A stretch of 64,000 nt of DNA from Burkholderiales bacterium (GCA_947473125.1 CANJDH010000003.1:35458-99457), one strand, 5' to 3'. Positions 53,591 to 63,718 are shown, counted from the stretch's first letter. The notes: generated from the letters alone by a model not told the origin. Numbers and translations: made by a program.

Positions 53591-55570
53591 ATGAACGGCG
53601 TCAATCTGGTCGAACGTTTTCAGCTCTACAGTTCCTGGCGTTTCGCCCTCGGACAGACCATCGCACGCTATCGCGACTGGACCGCCGAAACCGGGCTGTC
53701 CGATGCTCAGGGTGTGGCGCGCGTCGAACGGGTGCTGTCGCGCCTGGCGGACGACAAGCTGTCAATCGCGTTCGTCGCCGAATTTTCGCGCGGCAAGTCG
53801 GAACTCATCAACGCGATCTTCTTCGCCGACTACGGGCGGCGCATCCTGCCGTCCTCGGTGGGGCGCACCACCATGTGCCCCACCGAGCTGCTCTACGAAC
53901 AGGGCCAGGCTTCCGAATTGCGCCTGCTGCCGATCGAGTCGCGCGGCGGCGCGGCCGGCGTGGCCGAGTTCAAACAGTATCGCGACGAGTGGGTGATCCA
54001 TCCGCTCGACACCAGTTCCGGCGACGCCATGCTCGCAGCGTTCAAGCATGTCAGCCAGGTCAAGCGCGTGCCGGTAGCTCTGGCGCAAAGCTACGGCCTG
54101 TTTGATGCCAACGACCCGGACCACCGGGCCGGGGTCGATGCGCAGGGCAATATCGAAATTCCGGCGTGGCGCCATGCGGTCATCAATTTTCCGCATCCAC
54201 TGCTCGAGCAAGGCCTGGTGATCCTCGATACGCCGGGGCTCAATGCGATCGGCTCGGAGCCGGAACTGACGCTGAACCTGATCCCCAGCGCTCACGCGGT
54301 GCTGTTCGTCCTGGCGGCCGACACCGGCGTCACCAAGTCCGACATCCAGATCTGGCGCGACCACATCGGCATCGGCGAGGGCAACGGCCGCGCGCGCCTG
54401 GTGGTGCTCAACAAGATCGACAGCCAATGGGACGACCTCAAGAGCGAAGCCGAAATTGACGCCGAGATCGCGCGTCAGGCAGCCAACGTCGCGCGTTCGC
54501 TCGGCGTGCCGGCCACCCAGATCTTTCCGATCTCGGCGCAAAAGGGGCTGGTGGCGAAGGTGCATGGCGACGCCAAGCTGCTCGCCAAGAGCCGCCTGCT
54601 GCAACTCGAGGAAGCGCTGTCGCTCGACCTGATCCCGGCCAAGCAGGAGATCGTGCGCGAATTCGTATCGGCCGAGATGCATGAGCTGATCCGCGCGGCG
54701 CAGGCCCTCACCGCAGCACGCGCCAACAGCATCCGGGAGCAACTAGGCGAGCTCGAGGAGTTGTCCGGCAAGAACGAAGGCGTGATGCAGAACATGCTCG
54801 AACGGGTCGCCGCCGAAAAACAGGCGTTCGAAAAGAACCTGCTGCAATTCTCCGCCACGCGCAACATCATGGTGGAACAAACCAATGCACTGTTTCAGCA
54901 CCTGGGCATGGACGCCTATCGCGAGGAAGTCAGGAAAACCCACCAGGCGATCCAGTCCGCCGTATTCTCCAAGGGCGTGCTCGATGCGATGCGCGGCTTT
55001 TTTTCGCTCAATCGCGACTTGCTCGGCCGCGCCGACGCCGTAGTGGCTGACATCGCCACCATGATGGGCTCGATGTACAAGAAGTTTTCGGGTGAATTCG
55101 GCCTGCGCCTGGCGGCGCCGGCGCCGTATTCGATGTTGCGCTACATGAAAGAGCTGGAGCGCGTCGAGGCAAGCTTCAAGAAGCGCTTTGGCGCCCTGTC
55201 GATGATCACCAGCTACGAAAGGACACTGACGCGCCAGTTCTTCTCGGTGATCGCCGGGCGCATCCAGCAGGCGTTCGAAATCGCCAACCGCGATGCCGAG
55301 GGCTGGATTAAGGCGGTGATGAGCCCGCTCGAGGCCCAGGTCAAGGAGCGCCAGCAGCAGTTGCGGCGCCGCCTCGATTCCGTCAGGCGCATCCATCTGG
55401 CGACCGACACGCTCGATTCACGCGTCGACGAACTGCGCGAGGCCGAGCAATCGATGATGCGCCAGGTGCTGTTTCTTGACGGCCTGCGCCAGGAGATCGA
55501 CCTGATGCTGGCACAGGACATGACCGCCACTCTCGACGGGCCCGGCGCCGGCTTCGACGTATCGTTGTAG
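53591..55570 (+). CDS. Dynamin-like GTPase
   Basis: The ATG at 53591 gives 659 residues (a TTG at 53573 is possible). P-loop AEFSRGKSELINAIFF (about 63-78, first Gly replaced by Ala), switch I Thr in GRTTMCPTELL, G3 ILDTPGLNAIG and G4 VLNKIDSQWDD are clear. A long helical stalk with coiled-coil-like charge follows. Bacterial dynamin-like proteins remodel membranes. No transmembrane segment is obvious, so membrane contact may be through amphipathic helices. Confidence 0.9.
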   Translation: MNGVNLVERFQLYSSWRFALGQTIARYRDWTAETGLSDAQGVARVERVLSRLADDKLSIAFVAEFSRGKSELINAIFFADYGRRILPSSVGRTTMCPTELLYEQGQASELRLLPIESRGGAAGVAEFKQYRDEWVIHPLDTSSGDAMLAAFKHVSQVKRVPVALAQSYGLFDANDPDHRAGVDAQGNIEIPAWRHAVINFPHPLLEQGLVILDTPGLNAIGSEPELTLNLIPSAHAVLFVLAADTGVTKSDIQIWRDHIGIGEGNGRARLVVLNKIDSQWDDLKSEAEIDAEIARQAANVARSLGVPATQIFPISAQKGLVAKVHGDAKLLAKSRLLQLEEALSLDLIPAKQEIVREFVSAEMHELIRAAQALTAARANSIREQLGELEELSGKNEGVMQNMLERVAAEKQAFEKNLLQFSATRNIMVEQTNALFQHLGMDAYREEVRKTHQAIQSAVFSKGVLDAMRGFFSLNRDLLGRADAVVADIATMMGSMYKKFSGEFGLRLAAPAPYSMLRYMKELERVEASFKKRFGALSMITSYERTLTRQFFSVIAGRIQQAFEIANRDAEGWIKAVMSPLEAQVKERQQQLRRRLDSVRRIHLATDTLDSRVDELREAEQSMMRQVLFLDGLRQEIDLMLAQDMTATLDGPGAGFDVSL

Positions 55571-55591
55571 GCGCGACCGGATCAGGCTTGC

Positions 55592-55898
<307 letters not shown>

Positions 55899-56390
55899 CT
55901 ATTCGGCGGGCGTCTTGGCAAGCTTCTGGTCGAGCCAGCGCTTGACCGACGGCGACACGAAGGCCGACACGTCGCCGCCGAGCGACGCGATCTCACGCAC
56001 CAGCGTCGCCGACACAAACAGGTAATTCTCCGAAGGTGTCATGAATACCGTCTCGACTTCAGGCAGCATTTTCCGGTTCATGCCGGCCAGCTGGAATTCG
56101 TATTCAAAGTCGGACACGGTGCGCAGGCCGCGCAGGATCACCTGCGCCTTGTGCTGGCGCACGAAATCGATCAGCAGACCGCGAAAGGCCTCGACCCGCA
56201 CGTTCGAGTACGGTGCCAGCGCTTCACGGGCAATCGCCAGGCGCTCGTCGAGGGTGAACAAGGGACGTTTGGAGCGGCTGTCGGCCACCGCGACCACGAC
56301 TTCCTCGTAGAGGGCGGAGGCGCGCCGAAACAGGTCTTCATGGCCGTGCGTCAAGGGATCGAAGGTTCCCGGGTATACGGCTCTAACCAT
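55899..56390 (-). CDS. coaD: Phosphopantetheine adenylyltransferase CoaD
   Basis: A 163-residue enzyme with the nucleotidyl transferase motif [15 protein letters not shown] and the C-terminal [20 protein letters not shown] signature. It makes dephospho-CoA in CoA synthesis. It overlaps rsmD by 8 nt. The rsmD-coaD-ferredoxin order is common in Betaproteobacteria. Confidence 0.97.
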   Translation of the reverse strand: MVRAVYPGTFDPLTHGHEDLFRRASALYEEVVVAVADSRSKRPLFTLDERLAIAREALAPYSNVRVEAFRGLLIDFVRQHKAQVILRGLRTVSDFEYEFQLAGMNRKMLPEVETVFMTPSENYLFVSATLVREIASLGGDVSAFVSPSVKRWLDQKLAKTPAE

Positions 56391-56964
56391 GGTTGTCTGC
56401 TCTCATCATCAATTGGTAAAAGACCTGGCCCGCGCGACCCGACTTGATCGCCTGCCAGGACGGCGGCGGCTCCAGCATACGCCCACTCTCGGCATACAGT
56501 ACGCCGCCCGGCGCCAGCGCAGCCTGCAAGCCGGGCCAGAGGCGCGTGAACCACTCCTCGCGAAACGGCGGGTCGCAAAAAATCACATCGAACACCGGAC
56601 CGCAGGTGCGCAAAAATTGTAGCGCATCGTCGCGCACTATCGTCAGGCGGTCGCCCAACCCGGCGCCAGCCTGCATGTCTGCGGCATTGCGCGTCAACGC
56701 AGCGCGCACCGCCGCCACGGTGTCGACCATGACCACCGATTTGGCGTTGCGCGACAAGGCCTCGAACCCGAGCGCTCCGGAGCCTGCGAACAGGTCAAGG
56801 CAGGTCTTGCCGGTGAGATCCTGGCCGAGCCAATTGAACAGGGTCTCGCGCACCCGGTCGGAGGTCGGGCGCAGATCCGGCAATTCGGGGAAGCGCACGA
56901 CGCGGCTGCGCCATGCACCACCAATAATACGGACCTGGCCCTGATGCGCAGGTTTGCGGCTCAT
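56383..56964 (-). CDS. rsmD: 16S rRNA (guanine966-N2)-methyltransferase RsmD
   Basis: A 193-residue SAM methyltransferase. It has [36 protein letters not shown] motif [17 protein letters not shown] and catalytic DVIFCDPPF. It follows the non-catalytic M16 peptidase gene directly (stop to start within a few bases). Confidence 0.95.
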   Translation of the reverse strand: MSRKPAHQGQVRIIGGAWRSRVVRFPELPDLRPTSDRVRETLFNWLGQDLTGKTCLDLFAGSGALGFEALSRNAKSVVMVDTVAAVRAALTRNAADMQAGAGLGDRLTIVRDDALQFLRTCGPVFDVIFCDPPFREEWFTRLWPGLQAALAPGGVLYAESGRMLEPPPSWQAIKSGRAGQVFYQLMMRADNHG

Positions 56965-58293
56965 TCACGGCGCGCCGACGATGACCGTGGCGAAGTTCTC
57001 GGGCTTGAGGTGCCGCTTCATCGCTTTGCGGATCGCGTCAACCGAAACCTTCTCGACGTTGGCGCTCCAGGTATCGAGATAGTCGAGCGGCAGGCCGTAG
57101 AAGCCGATCGCGGCGAGGTTGTCGAGGATCTTGCGGTTGCTGTCGATGCGCAGCGCAAACCCGCCGACCAGGTTATCTTTTGCCGCGCGCAGCTCCCTGG
57201 CACTCGGGCCGTTGGCCACGTAATCGTCAATCACCTTGCGCACCAGTGCCAGCGCTTCGTTGGCCTGCTCCTTTTTGGTCTGCAGCCCAGCCTGGTACGG
57301 CCCCTCCTGCTTGAACGGCGTGAAATAGCTGTAGACGCTATAGGCCAGACCGCGTTTCTCGCGCACCTGGTCCATCAGACGCGACACGAAGCCGCCGCCG
57401 CCGAGGATGTAATTACCGACCACAAGCGGGAAATAATCCGGGTCACCGCGCTTGAGTACCGCACTGCCGATCAGGATGTGGCTTTGCGTCGCCGGGTGCG
57501 CGATGCGCAATTCGCTGGCGCGTTGCGCCGGCACAGGTGGCATCTCCGGCGCGGCACTCCCCGCAGGAAGAGCGGCGGTGAGACGCTGCGCAATTTCTTC
57601 GGCCTCGGCGCGCGACAGGTCGCCGATGATCGCCACCACCGCGCGCCGCGCCGTGTAGTTGGCCGCATAGAAGGCCTGCAGGTCGCCACGTGTGATCGCC
57701 TCGATGGTGGGCGCCGTCTGGTTGCGGCCATACGGGTGCTCGCCATACAGGGCGCGGTCGAACGCGCGATCGGCGATGACTTCGGGCTTGGTCTCCTCTT
57801 CCTTGATCGCCGCAATGCGCCGCGCCTTTTCACGCGTCAGCACCGCTTCGGAAAACGCCGGCGCAGACAGCATCCCGGCGAGCAGGTCGAATACCGCGCC
57901 GCGCTCGGGCTTTGACGACAACGTGCGCACCGAGACGCCGGCACGGTCCAGGTCGGCGCTGCCGCCGCGCTGCGCGCCGGCGTCGGCAAACCGATCGGCG
58001 ATCTGCTGTTCGGTCAGCGTTTCAGCACCTACCGTGGCGCCCAGCGCCAGCAGGCCCTGGGTCATGAGCGCCAGCCCCGACTTCGCCGCCGGGTCATATC
58101 TCGACCCGGCGTCGAAATCGATGTTGAGGTCGATCATCGGAATGCTGCGCGCTTCGACGAACAGCACCCTGGCGCCGGACGGGGCCGTCCAGGATTGCAC
58201 CGGCAAGGCGGCCTGGGCAACATTGACGAGCGCCATCGTGAAAGCAGATGCGCAGATGAACACGAACGAGGCAGTGGTTTTGCGCATCATCAA
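56965..58293 (-). CDS. M16 peptidase family protein lacking the zinc motif
   Basis: A 442-residue protein with signal peptide (about 1-27, ending AQA). The M16 fold is evident (VEARSIPMIDLNIDFDAGS; SHILIGSAVLKRGDPDYFPL; VREKRGLAYSVYSYFTPFK). The catalytic HxxEH is replaced by LALMTQGLL-type residues, so it is probably the non-catalytic partner of the adjacent M16 protein. It overlaps that gene by 4 nt. Confidence 0.9.
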   Translation of the reverse strand: MMMRKTTASFVFICASAFTMALVNVAQAALPVQSWTAPSGARVLFVEARSIPMIDLNIDFDAGSRYDPAAKSGLALMTQGLLALGATVGAETLTEQQIADRFADAGAQRGGSADLDRAGVSVRTLSSKPERGAVFDLLAGMLSAPAFSEAVLTREKARRIAAIKEEETKPEVIADRAFDRALYGEHPYGRNQTAPTIEAITRGDLQAFYAANYTARRAVVAIIGDLSRAEAEEIAQRLTAALPAGSAAPEMPPVPAQRASELRIAHPATQSHILIGSAVLKRGDPDYFPLVVGNYILGGGGFVSRLMDQVREKRGLAYSVYSYFTPFKQEGPYQAGLQTKKEQANEALALVRKVIDDYVANGPSARELRAAKDNLVGGFALRIDSNRKILDNLAAIGFYGLPLDYLDTWSANVEKVSVDAIRKAMKRHLKPENFATVIVGAP

Positions 58294-59744
58294 TGCCTCA
58301 GTCCTTTGGGCGCCTCAGCCGGTTTCTTGCTGTCCAGCGGCAGCGGAAACAAGGTCGCCACGGTGAGCTGATCATCGCCGAAATATTTTTTGGCCACGGC
58401 TTGCACTTCGGCTGCAGTGACGGCCTTAACCTTGTCGAGCAGGCGATCAAGGTTTTTTTGCGAGAACCCGGACATCTCCAGGGTCGCAATCTCCATGGCC
58501 TGACCGAACAGGGAGTCGCGCTTGTAGACCTGCTGCGCCACCACCTGTGCCTTGACCCGTTTCAGCTCGGCCTCGCTGATGCCCTGCTCGGCAATCTTTT
58601 GCACCTCGGCGCGCAGCGCCGCCTCCACCTCGGCCACGGTTTTGCCGTCGGCCGGCGTACCTTCGAGCGTGAACAGCGCGGGGCCGCGCGACATGGCTTC
58701 GAACCCGGCGCCGGCTTCGACCGCCACCCGGCTGGCGCGAATCAGGCTGGTGGTGAGGCGCGCGCCGTCATGGCCGTCGAGCACGCCGGCCAATACCTCG
58801 AGCGCAAACGGTTCGACATCCTTGTCGATGTCGACGAGGCGCGGTGTGCGGAAGCCCATCACCACATAGGGCAGCTCGGCCGGCGCCTTGACCACGATGC
58901 GGCGTATGCCCAGTTGCACCGGTTCGTCCTGGGCCTTGCGCTCCGGCAGTTTTTTCATCTTGTGCGGACCGTAATACTTGCGGGCCAATGCGACCACCTC
59001 GGCAAACTTCACGTCGCCGCTCACGATCAGGGTGGCGTTGTTGGGCGCATACCAGCGCTGATACCAGTCGCGCGCGTCCTGGCCTTTCATGGTTTCAAGA
59101 TCGCGCATCCAGCCGATCGTGGGGATGTGATACGGATGCGCCTTGAACGCCGTTGCCAGCAGGTGTTCGTAGACCAGGGCGCGCGGCTGGTCATCGGTGC
59201 GCAGGCGTCGCTCTTCCATGATGACCTTGATCTCCTTGGCGAACTCGGCATCGGTGAGCTGCAGGTTGGCCATGCGGTCGGCTTCCAGCTTCATCACCAG
59301 CTCAAGCCGGGATTTGTGCACCTGCTGGAAATAGGCCGTGTAGTCCTTGCCGGTAAAGGCATTTTCACGTCCGCCGGCAGCGGCAACGCGCCGCGAAAAT
59401 TCATCGACCTTCAAGGTTTTAGTGCCCTTGAACATCATGTGTTCGAGCACATGCGCCACTCCGGTCGTGCCGTTGAACTCGTCCATGCTGCCGGCGCGAT
59501 ACCAGACCATGTGGGCGACGGTCGGCGCGCGGCGGTCTTCCTTGACGATCACCTTGAGGCCGTTCGGCAGCATGGTTTCAAAGGTGTCGGCGGCAAGCAC
59601 CGCCGGCATCGCGGCGAGGCCGCACAGCAGCCCCAGTATCGGACGCAATGTGGAACGCACGACGGTGGAACGCACGGCGGGGAGCACGGCAAAGCCCAGG
59701 CTCGGGCGGGTGGCGGGGCGCAGGGCGCTGGGCAGCAGTTTCAT
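58290..59744 (-). CDS. M16 family zinc peptidase (catalytic subunit)
   Basis: The ATG at 59744 gives 484 residues. The open frame runs on upstream but overlaps ftsY and is spurious. A signal peptide and then the zinc motif HVLEHMMFKG (HxxEH) with downstream glutamate in the same domain identify the active M16 subunit. Target proteins are unknown; they are likely periplasmic. It forms a heterodimer-like pair with the next gene. Confidence 0.92.
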   Translation of the reverse strand: MKLLPSALRPATRPSLGFAVLPAVRSTVVRSTLRPILGLLCGLAAMPAVLAADTFETMLPNGLKVIVKEDRRAPTVAHMVWYRAGSMDEFNGTTGVAHVLEHMMFKGTKTLKVDEFSRRVAAAGGRENAFTGKDYTAYFQQVHKSRLELVMKLEADRMANLQLTDAEFAKEIKVIMEERRLRTDDQPRALVYEHLLATAFKAHPYHIPTIGWMRDLETMKGQDARDWYQRWYAPNNATLIVSGDVKFAEVVALARKYYGPHKMKKLPERKAQDEPVQLGIRRIVVKAPAELPYVVMGFRTPRLVDIDKDVEPFALEVLAGVLDGHDGARLTTSLIRASRVAVEAGAGFEAMSRGPALFTLEGTPADGKTVAEVEAALRAEVQKIAEQGISEAELKRVKAQVVAQQVYKRDSLFGQAMEIATLEMSGFSQKNLDRLLDKVKAVTAAEVQAVAKKYFGDDQLTVATLFPLPLDSKKPAEAPKGLRH

Positions 59745-59758
59745 GAGAAGGGTCTTGT

Positions 59759-59776
59759 TAGAATGGATGGATTCTA
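59759..59776. promoter_or_regulatory. Palindrome TAGAAT-GGATGG-ATTCTA between M16 gene and ftsY
   Basis: TAGAAT appears on both strands, so each could serve as a -10 for the divergent M16 and ftsY genes. Alternatively it is an operator. No convincing -35 elements are seen. Confidence 0.35.
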
Positions 59777-59814
59777 CGCGCTCACTTTGAGCGCGCCTGC
59801 CCCAGATGGTTCCG

Positions 59815-60792
59815 ATGCTTTCCCTATTCAAATCAAAGAAGCCTGAAGAGCCGCTCGCACCAACGGTTTCAGACGCCCCCTCGTCGTGGGGTGCGCGCCT
59901 CAAGGCGGGCCTGGCGAAAACCCGCGCGGGGCTCAACAACCTGTTCAGCGCGGTCAAAGTTGACGATGCCCTGTTCGAAGAACTCGAAATGGCGCTGATC
60001 GCAGCCGACTGCGGCGTCGACGCCGCACAATCCCTGATCGAAAAACTGTGGGAGCGCGCGCGCGTCGACAACATCACTGACGGCGCGGTGCTCAAGCGGG
60101 CGCTCGCCGACGTGGTGGCCGAGATGCTGGCGCCGCTCGAGAAGCCGCTCGACCTGAATCGCGCCAAACCGCTGGTGGTGATGATCAGCGGCGTCAATGG
60201 CGTGGGCAAGACCACCTCGATCGGCAAGCTCGCCAAATACTTTCAGGCGCACGGCAAGAGCGTTCTGCTCGCCGCCGGCGACACGTTTCGCGCGGCGGCG
60301 CGCGAGCAGTTGATGACCTGGGGTGAACGCAACAACGTGGCCGTCATCGCGCACCGCGACGACAAAAGCGCCGGCGACACCTCCGCCGTGATCTTTGACG
60401 CGGTGCAGGCCGCCAAGGCACGCGGCATCGACATCATCATCGCCGACACCGCCGGGCGCCTGCCGACCCAGCTCAACCTGATGGACGAAATCCGGAAGGT
60501 CAAGCGCGTGATCACCAAGGCCGATGCCAGCGCGCCCCACGAAGTGCTGCTGGTGCTCGATGCCAACACCGGGCAAAACGCCGTGGCGCAGACCAAGGCA
60601 TTCGACGAAGCACTCGGGCTCACCGGCCTGATCATCACCAAACTCGACGGCACGGCACGGGGCGGCGTGCTCTGCGCGATTGCCCGGGCACGGCCCAAGC
60701 CGGTGTATTTCATCGGCGTCGGCGAAGCCATCGATGACCTGCGCCCGTTCAATGCGCGCGAATACGCGCACGCCATGCTCGGCCTCGATTAG
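59815..60792 (+). CDS. ftsY: Signal recognition particle receptor FtsY
   Basis: I chose the ATG at 59815 (MLSLFKSKKPEE), with an alternative three codons upstream. The 325-residue protein has a short N-terminal region and then the NG domain: G1 SGVNGVGKTT, G3 DTAGRLPTQ, G4 TKLDGTARGG. It receives SRP-nascent chain complexes at the membrane. A copy of the dispersed palindromic repeat (59841-59874) is translated as part of residues 9-20. It heads ftsY-ftsE-ftsX. Confidence 0.96.
   Translation: MLSLFKSKKPEEPLAPTVSDAPSSWGARLKAGLAKTRAGLNNLFSAVKVDDALFEELEMALIAADCGVDAAQSLIEKLWERARVDNITDGAVLKRALADVVAEMLAPLEKPLDLNRAKPLVVMISGVNGVGKTTSIGKLAKYFQAHGKSVLLAAGDTFRAAAREQLMTWGERNNVAVIAHRDDKSAGDTSAVIFDAVQAAKARGIDIIIADTAGRLPTQLNLMDEIRKVKRVITKADASAPHEVLLVLDANTGQNAVAQTKAFDEALGLTGLIITKLDGTARGGVLCAIARARPKPVYFIGVGEAIDDLRPFNAREYAHAMLGLD
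59841..59874 (+). repeat. Palindromic repeat copy inside the ftsY coding region
   Basis: GCCTGAAGAGCCGCTCGCAC (59841-59860) continues through CAACGGTTTCAGAC (to 59874). It matches 55592-55625 at 31 of 34 positions and is read in frame as part of the FtsY N-terminus. Confidence 0.88.
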
Positions 60793-60809
60793 GCAATCAT
60801 CCTCCGGCC

Positions 60810-61475
60810 ATGATCGAATTTTCCGCAGTCCACAAGCGCTACCCGGGCGGCTACGAAGCGCTCAAGGGCGTGTCGTTCACGGTCGCGGATGCGGAACTGC
60901 TGTTCGTCACCGGGCACTCGGGTGCGGGCAAGAGCACCCTGCTCAAGCTGATCCCGGTGATCGAGCGCGTCAACTCGGGGTCAGTGATGGTCAATGGCCA
61001 GAACGTCTCGGCGATGGCGGCACGCGCGATCCCGTTCCTGCGGCGCAATATCGGCCAGATCTTCCAGGACCAGAAGCTGCTCTATGACCGCAGCGTGTTC
61101 GACAACGTGATCCTGCCGCTCAACGTGACTGGCGTGCACCCGAAGGAAGGCGCCAAGCGCGCCCGTGCCGCGCTCGACAAGGTCGGGCTGCTCAAGCGTG
61201 AGAAATCCAACCCGATCGCGCTCTCGGGTGGCGAGCAACAGCGCCTCGCGATTGCGCGCGCCATCGTCAACCGCCCCTCGATCCTGATCGCCGACGAACC
61301 CACCGCCAACCTCGACAGCCAGTATGCAGGCGAGATCGTCGACCTGTTCGTCGATTTCAACCGCGTCGGCGTCACGGTGATGATCGCCACCCACGACGAG
61401 CAGGTGATCGCCCGCGCCAGCGCCAAGGCCACGACGCGCTCGCTGACCCTGACCCAAGGGGTGCTGGCACCATGA
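60810..61475 (+). CDS. ftsE: Cell division ATP-binding protein FtsE
   Basis: A 221-residue ABC ATPase with Walker A GHSGAGKSTLLKL, FtsE-type FLRRNIGQIFQDQKLLYDR, signature LSGGEQQRLAIARAI and Walker B ILIADEPTANLD. With FtsX it links septal division to peptidoglycan hydrolase activation. It overlaps ftsX by 4 nt. Confidence 0.97.
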   Translation: MIEFSAVHKRYPGGYEALKGVSFTVADAELLFVTGHSGAGKSTLLKLIPVIERVNSGSVMVNGQNVSAMAARAIPFLRRNIGQIFQDQKLLYDRSVFDNVILPLNVTGVHPKEGAKRARAALDKVGLLKREKSNPIALSGGEQQRLAIARAIVNRPSILIADEPTANLDSQYAGEIVDLFVDFNRVGVTVMIATHDEQVIARASAKATTRSLTLTQGVLAP

Positions 61476-62383
61476 TGGCCTGGCTGCGTCTGCACTCGAT
61501 GGCGTTCGCGGCGACCATCGCCAAACTCGCGCGCACGCCGTTTGCCAGCGTGCTCAACATCCTCGTGATCGGCGTCGCGCTGGCGCTGCCGGCCGGCGCC
61601 TACACCCTGCTGATCAACCTGCAGGAAGCGGCGCGCGGCGTCTCGTCCGACCCCGAATTGTCGATCTTCCTCGCGCTCGATGCGAAAAAAGACGACGTCG
61701 CCGAAATCGACAAGCGCCTCAAGGCCGAACCGCTGGTGGCCAGCGCCACCTACAAATCACGCGAGGCCGCGTTCGCCGAACTCAAGGCCTCGCCGGCGCT
61801 GGGCGACGTGCTCGCCGCCCTCAACCAGAACCCCCTGCCCGACGCCTTCGTGGTGCGGCTCAAGATGAACGCGGCAGACGCGCTCGACCGCCTCGCCACC
61901 GGCATGCAGGCCTGGCCCAAGGTGGAACACGTGCAGGTCGATTCGGCCTGGGTGCGACGCGTGGCCGCCGCCCTCAAGCTCGGCCAGCTATCGGTGCTGG
62001 TGCTGGCCGCGCTGCTCTCGGTGGCCCTGCTCGCGGTCACGTTCAACACGATCCGGCTGCAGATCCTGACCCAGCGCGACGAGATCGAAGTCTCCAAGCT
62101 GCTCGGCGCCACCGACGGCACGATCCGCCGGCCGTTCTACTACTACGGTGCCCTGCTCGGGCTGTTCGGCGGCGCCACGGCGGCGCTCATGGTGTGGGGC
62201 GGCATCAGCGTCATGAACGCCGGCGTCGCCGACCTCGCACGCACCTACGCATCAAGCTTCAGCCTGCACATGCTCGCCACCGGCGATCTGCTCGCGATCC
62301 TCGCGTTTGCAGCCTCCCTCGGCTGGCTCGGCGCCTGGCTCTCGGTGTCGCGCCATTTGCGCGAGTTCGAGCCGCGCAACTAG
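61472..62383 (+). CDS. ftsX: Cell division permease-like protein FtsX
   Basis: A 303-residue membrane protein with an N-terminal helix (NILVIGVALALPAGAYTLL) and a periplasmic domain. Three C-terminal helices follow, including FNTIRLQILTQRDEIEVSKL and LLGATDGTIRRPFYYYGALL, typical of FtsX. It is the membrane partner of FtsE. The intergenic region downstream has no obvious gene. Confidence 0.96.
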   Translation: MMAWLRLHSMAFAATIAKLARTPFASVLNILVIGVALALPAGAYTLLINLQEAARGVSSDPELSIFLALDAKKDDVAEIDKRLKAEPLVASATYKSREAAFAELKASPALGDVLAALNQNPLPDAFVVRLKMNAADALDRLATGMQAWPKVEHVQVDSAWVRRVAAALKLGQLSVLVLAALLSVALLAVTFNTIRLQILTQRDEIEVSKLLGATDGTIRRPFYYYGALLGLFGGATAALMVWGGISVMNAGVADLARTYASSFSLHMLATGDLLAILAFAASLGWLGAWLSVSRHLREFEPRN

Positions 62384-62737
62384 GCCGCAGGCCTGAAAGC
62401 CTCTGCCAGAGCGGCTTCTGGCGGCAACGCGGCCAGGAATGGCCTGTACCAACGGTTTTCAGCCAGGTTCTCACGTAAATTTCGCAATCAACCGGATAAC
62501 GCCGCGCGCCAGCAGGCACGCGGCGTGCCTTCGCGGCCAAAGCGTTCGCCAAGGTCGGCCACTTCTCATCAAAAGTGATGAAGCGTCAGGAATCAAGTCG
62601 GGATACCATGAGTGCATGCTTGCAAGGGTGCGACAGTTTTTCTGGGTTTTTAGGACGCATAAACAGGGCGCAAAAAATTAGAACCCACGAATCAGTCAGG
62701 CTTTCAAGACGGCATGTAGGCATACAGGGGAGATATT
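62384..62737. other. Gene-poor gap after ftsX with repeat and hairpin
   Basis: No gene is supported. It contains GCCTGAAAGCC (62391) and TACCAACGGTTTTCAGCC (62447-62464), diverged pieces of the dispersed repeat. A stem ACGCCGCG / CGCGGCGT (62499-62526) with a 12-nt loop might end the ftsYEX transcript. Confidence 0.5.
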
Positions 62738-63718
62738 GTGAAAGCATGGGTTATCCGTGAACCCGGGGGACCGGAAAAGCTTCGGCTCGAGGATCTGCCT
62801 GTTCCGAAACCTCGTCCCGGCTGGGCTCTAATACGGGTCCGAGGGTTCGGATTGAATCGGTCGGAATGGTTTACGCGAAGGGGCGACTCGCCAGCGGTAA
62901 CGTTTCCGCGCGTCCTCGGCATCGAATGTGTAGGCGAAATCGTTGACGCGGGCGGTCTTGACGCGGAGCCCGGAACGACAGTCGCCGCAATCATGGGTGG
63001 CATGGGTCGCCAATTCGATGGGTCCTATGCCGAGTACGCGCTGGTGCCGCACGAATGCGTGTTCTCGTTGCACACCAAACTGCCATGGGAGAAGCTTGCG
63101 GCATTGCCCGAGATGCTTCAGACCACCCACGGTTCGTTATACACGGCGCTGGAAATAGACTGCGCCAAATCCCTGCTGGTTCGCGGCGGCACCTCGTCGA
63201 TCGGAATGGCTGCGCTGGCGCTGGCCAAGAAAGCCGGTCTCCGGGTCGGGATGACAACCCGTGACCCCAAAAAGGTTGCCGAACTCATGGCCGCGGGCGC
63301 TGACGAGGTCTGGATTGATCAGGGGGAGCTCGCCGAGCAGATCACATCCGGGACGGGCAAGCTGTATGACAGGGTTCTTGAACTTGTCGGTGCGACCACC
63401 CTGCTGGACTCGTTGCGTTGCGTTGGGCGAGGCGGAATCGTTTGCATGACGGGGATACTTGGTGGATCGTGGGTGCTCGATCACTTCCATCCGATGGGCG
63501 ATGTTCCTACGGCGGTCAAGCTCACCTCCTATAGCGGCGAGGCCGCCGACATGACGCCAACACAACTGCAAAACTACGTCGATCTCGTGGAGACTGGCAA
63601 GCTCGGAGTCCAGACCGGCCCCGTATTCAAGTTCGAGGAGCTGGTCCAGGCGCATACATTGATGGACCAGAACCGGGCAAGTGGAAAGATTGTCGTCCGC
63701 GGGTTCGATGGCACATGA
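62738..63718 (+). CDS. Zinc-independent quinone oxidoreductase-like protein (MDR family)
   Basis: A GTG start with AGGGGAGA upstream gives 326 residues. It has the MDR fold with GIECVGEIVDAGG in place of the zinc-containing GHE motif, and the NADPH-binding Rossmann segment VRGGTSSIGMAALALAKKAG. It is therefore a QOR-type enzyme acting on a quinone or enone. It is separate from the ftsYEX block; genuine function unknown. Flanking DNA is noticeably less GC-rich. Confidence 0.88.
   Translation: MKAWVIREPGGPEKLRLEDLPVPKPRPGWALIRVRGFGLNRSEWFTRRGDSPAVTFPRVLGIECVGEIVDAGGLDAEPGTTVAAIMGGMGRQFDGSYAEYALVPHECVFSLHTKLPWEKLAALPEMLQTTHGSLYTALEIDCAKSLLVRGGTSSIGMAALALAKKAGLRVGMTTRDPKKVAELMAAGADEVWIDQGELAEQITSGTGKLYDRVLELVGATTLLDSLRCVGRGGIVCMTGILGGSWVLDHFHPMGDVPTAVKLTSYSGEAADMTPTQLQNYVDLVETGKLGVQTGPVFKFEELVQAHTLMDQNRASGKIVVRGFDGT

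Noticed and set aside
58293..59846. 517-residue open frame on the plus strand
   Set aside because: Antisense to the M16 peptidase gene with its HxxEH motif; no recognisable motifs of its own.
59745..60236. Upstream extension of the M16 peptidase frame
   Set aside because: It is antisense to ftsY; a signal peptide begins at 59744.
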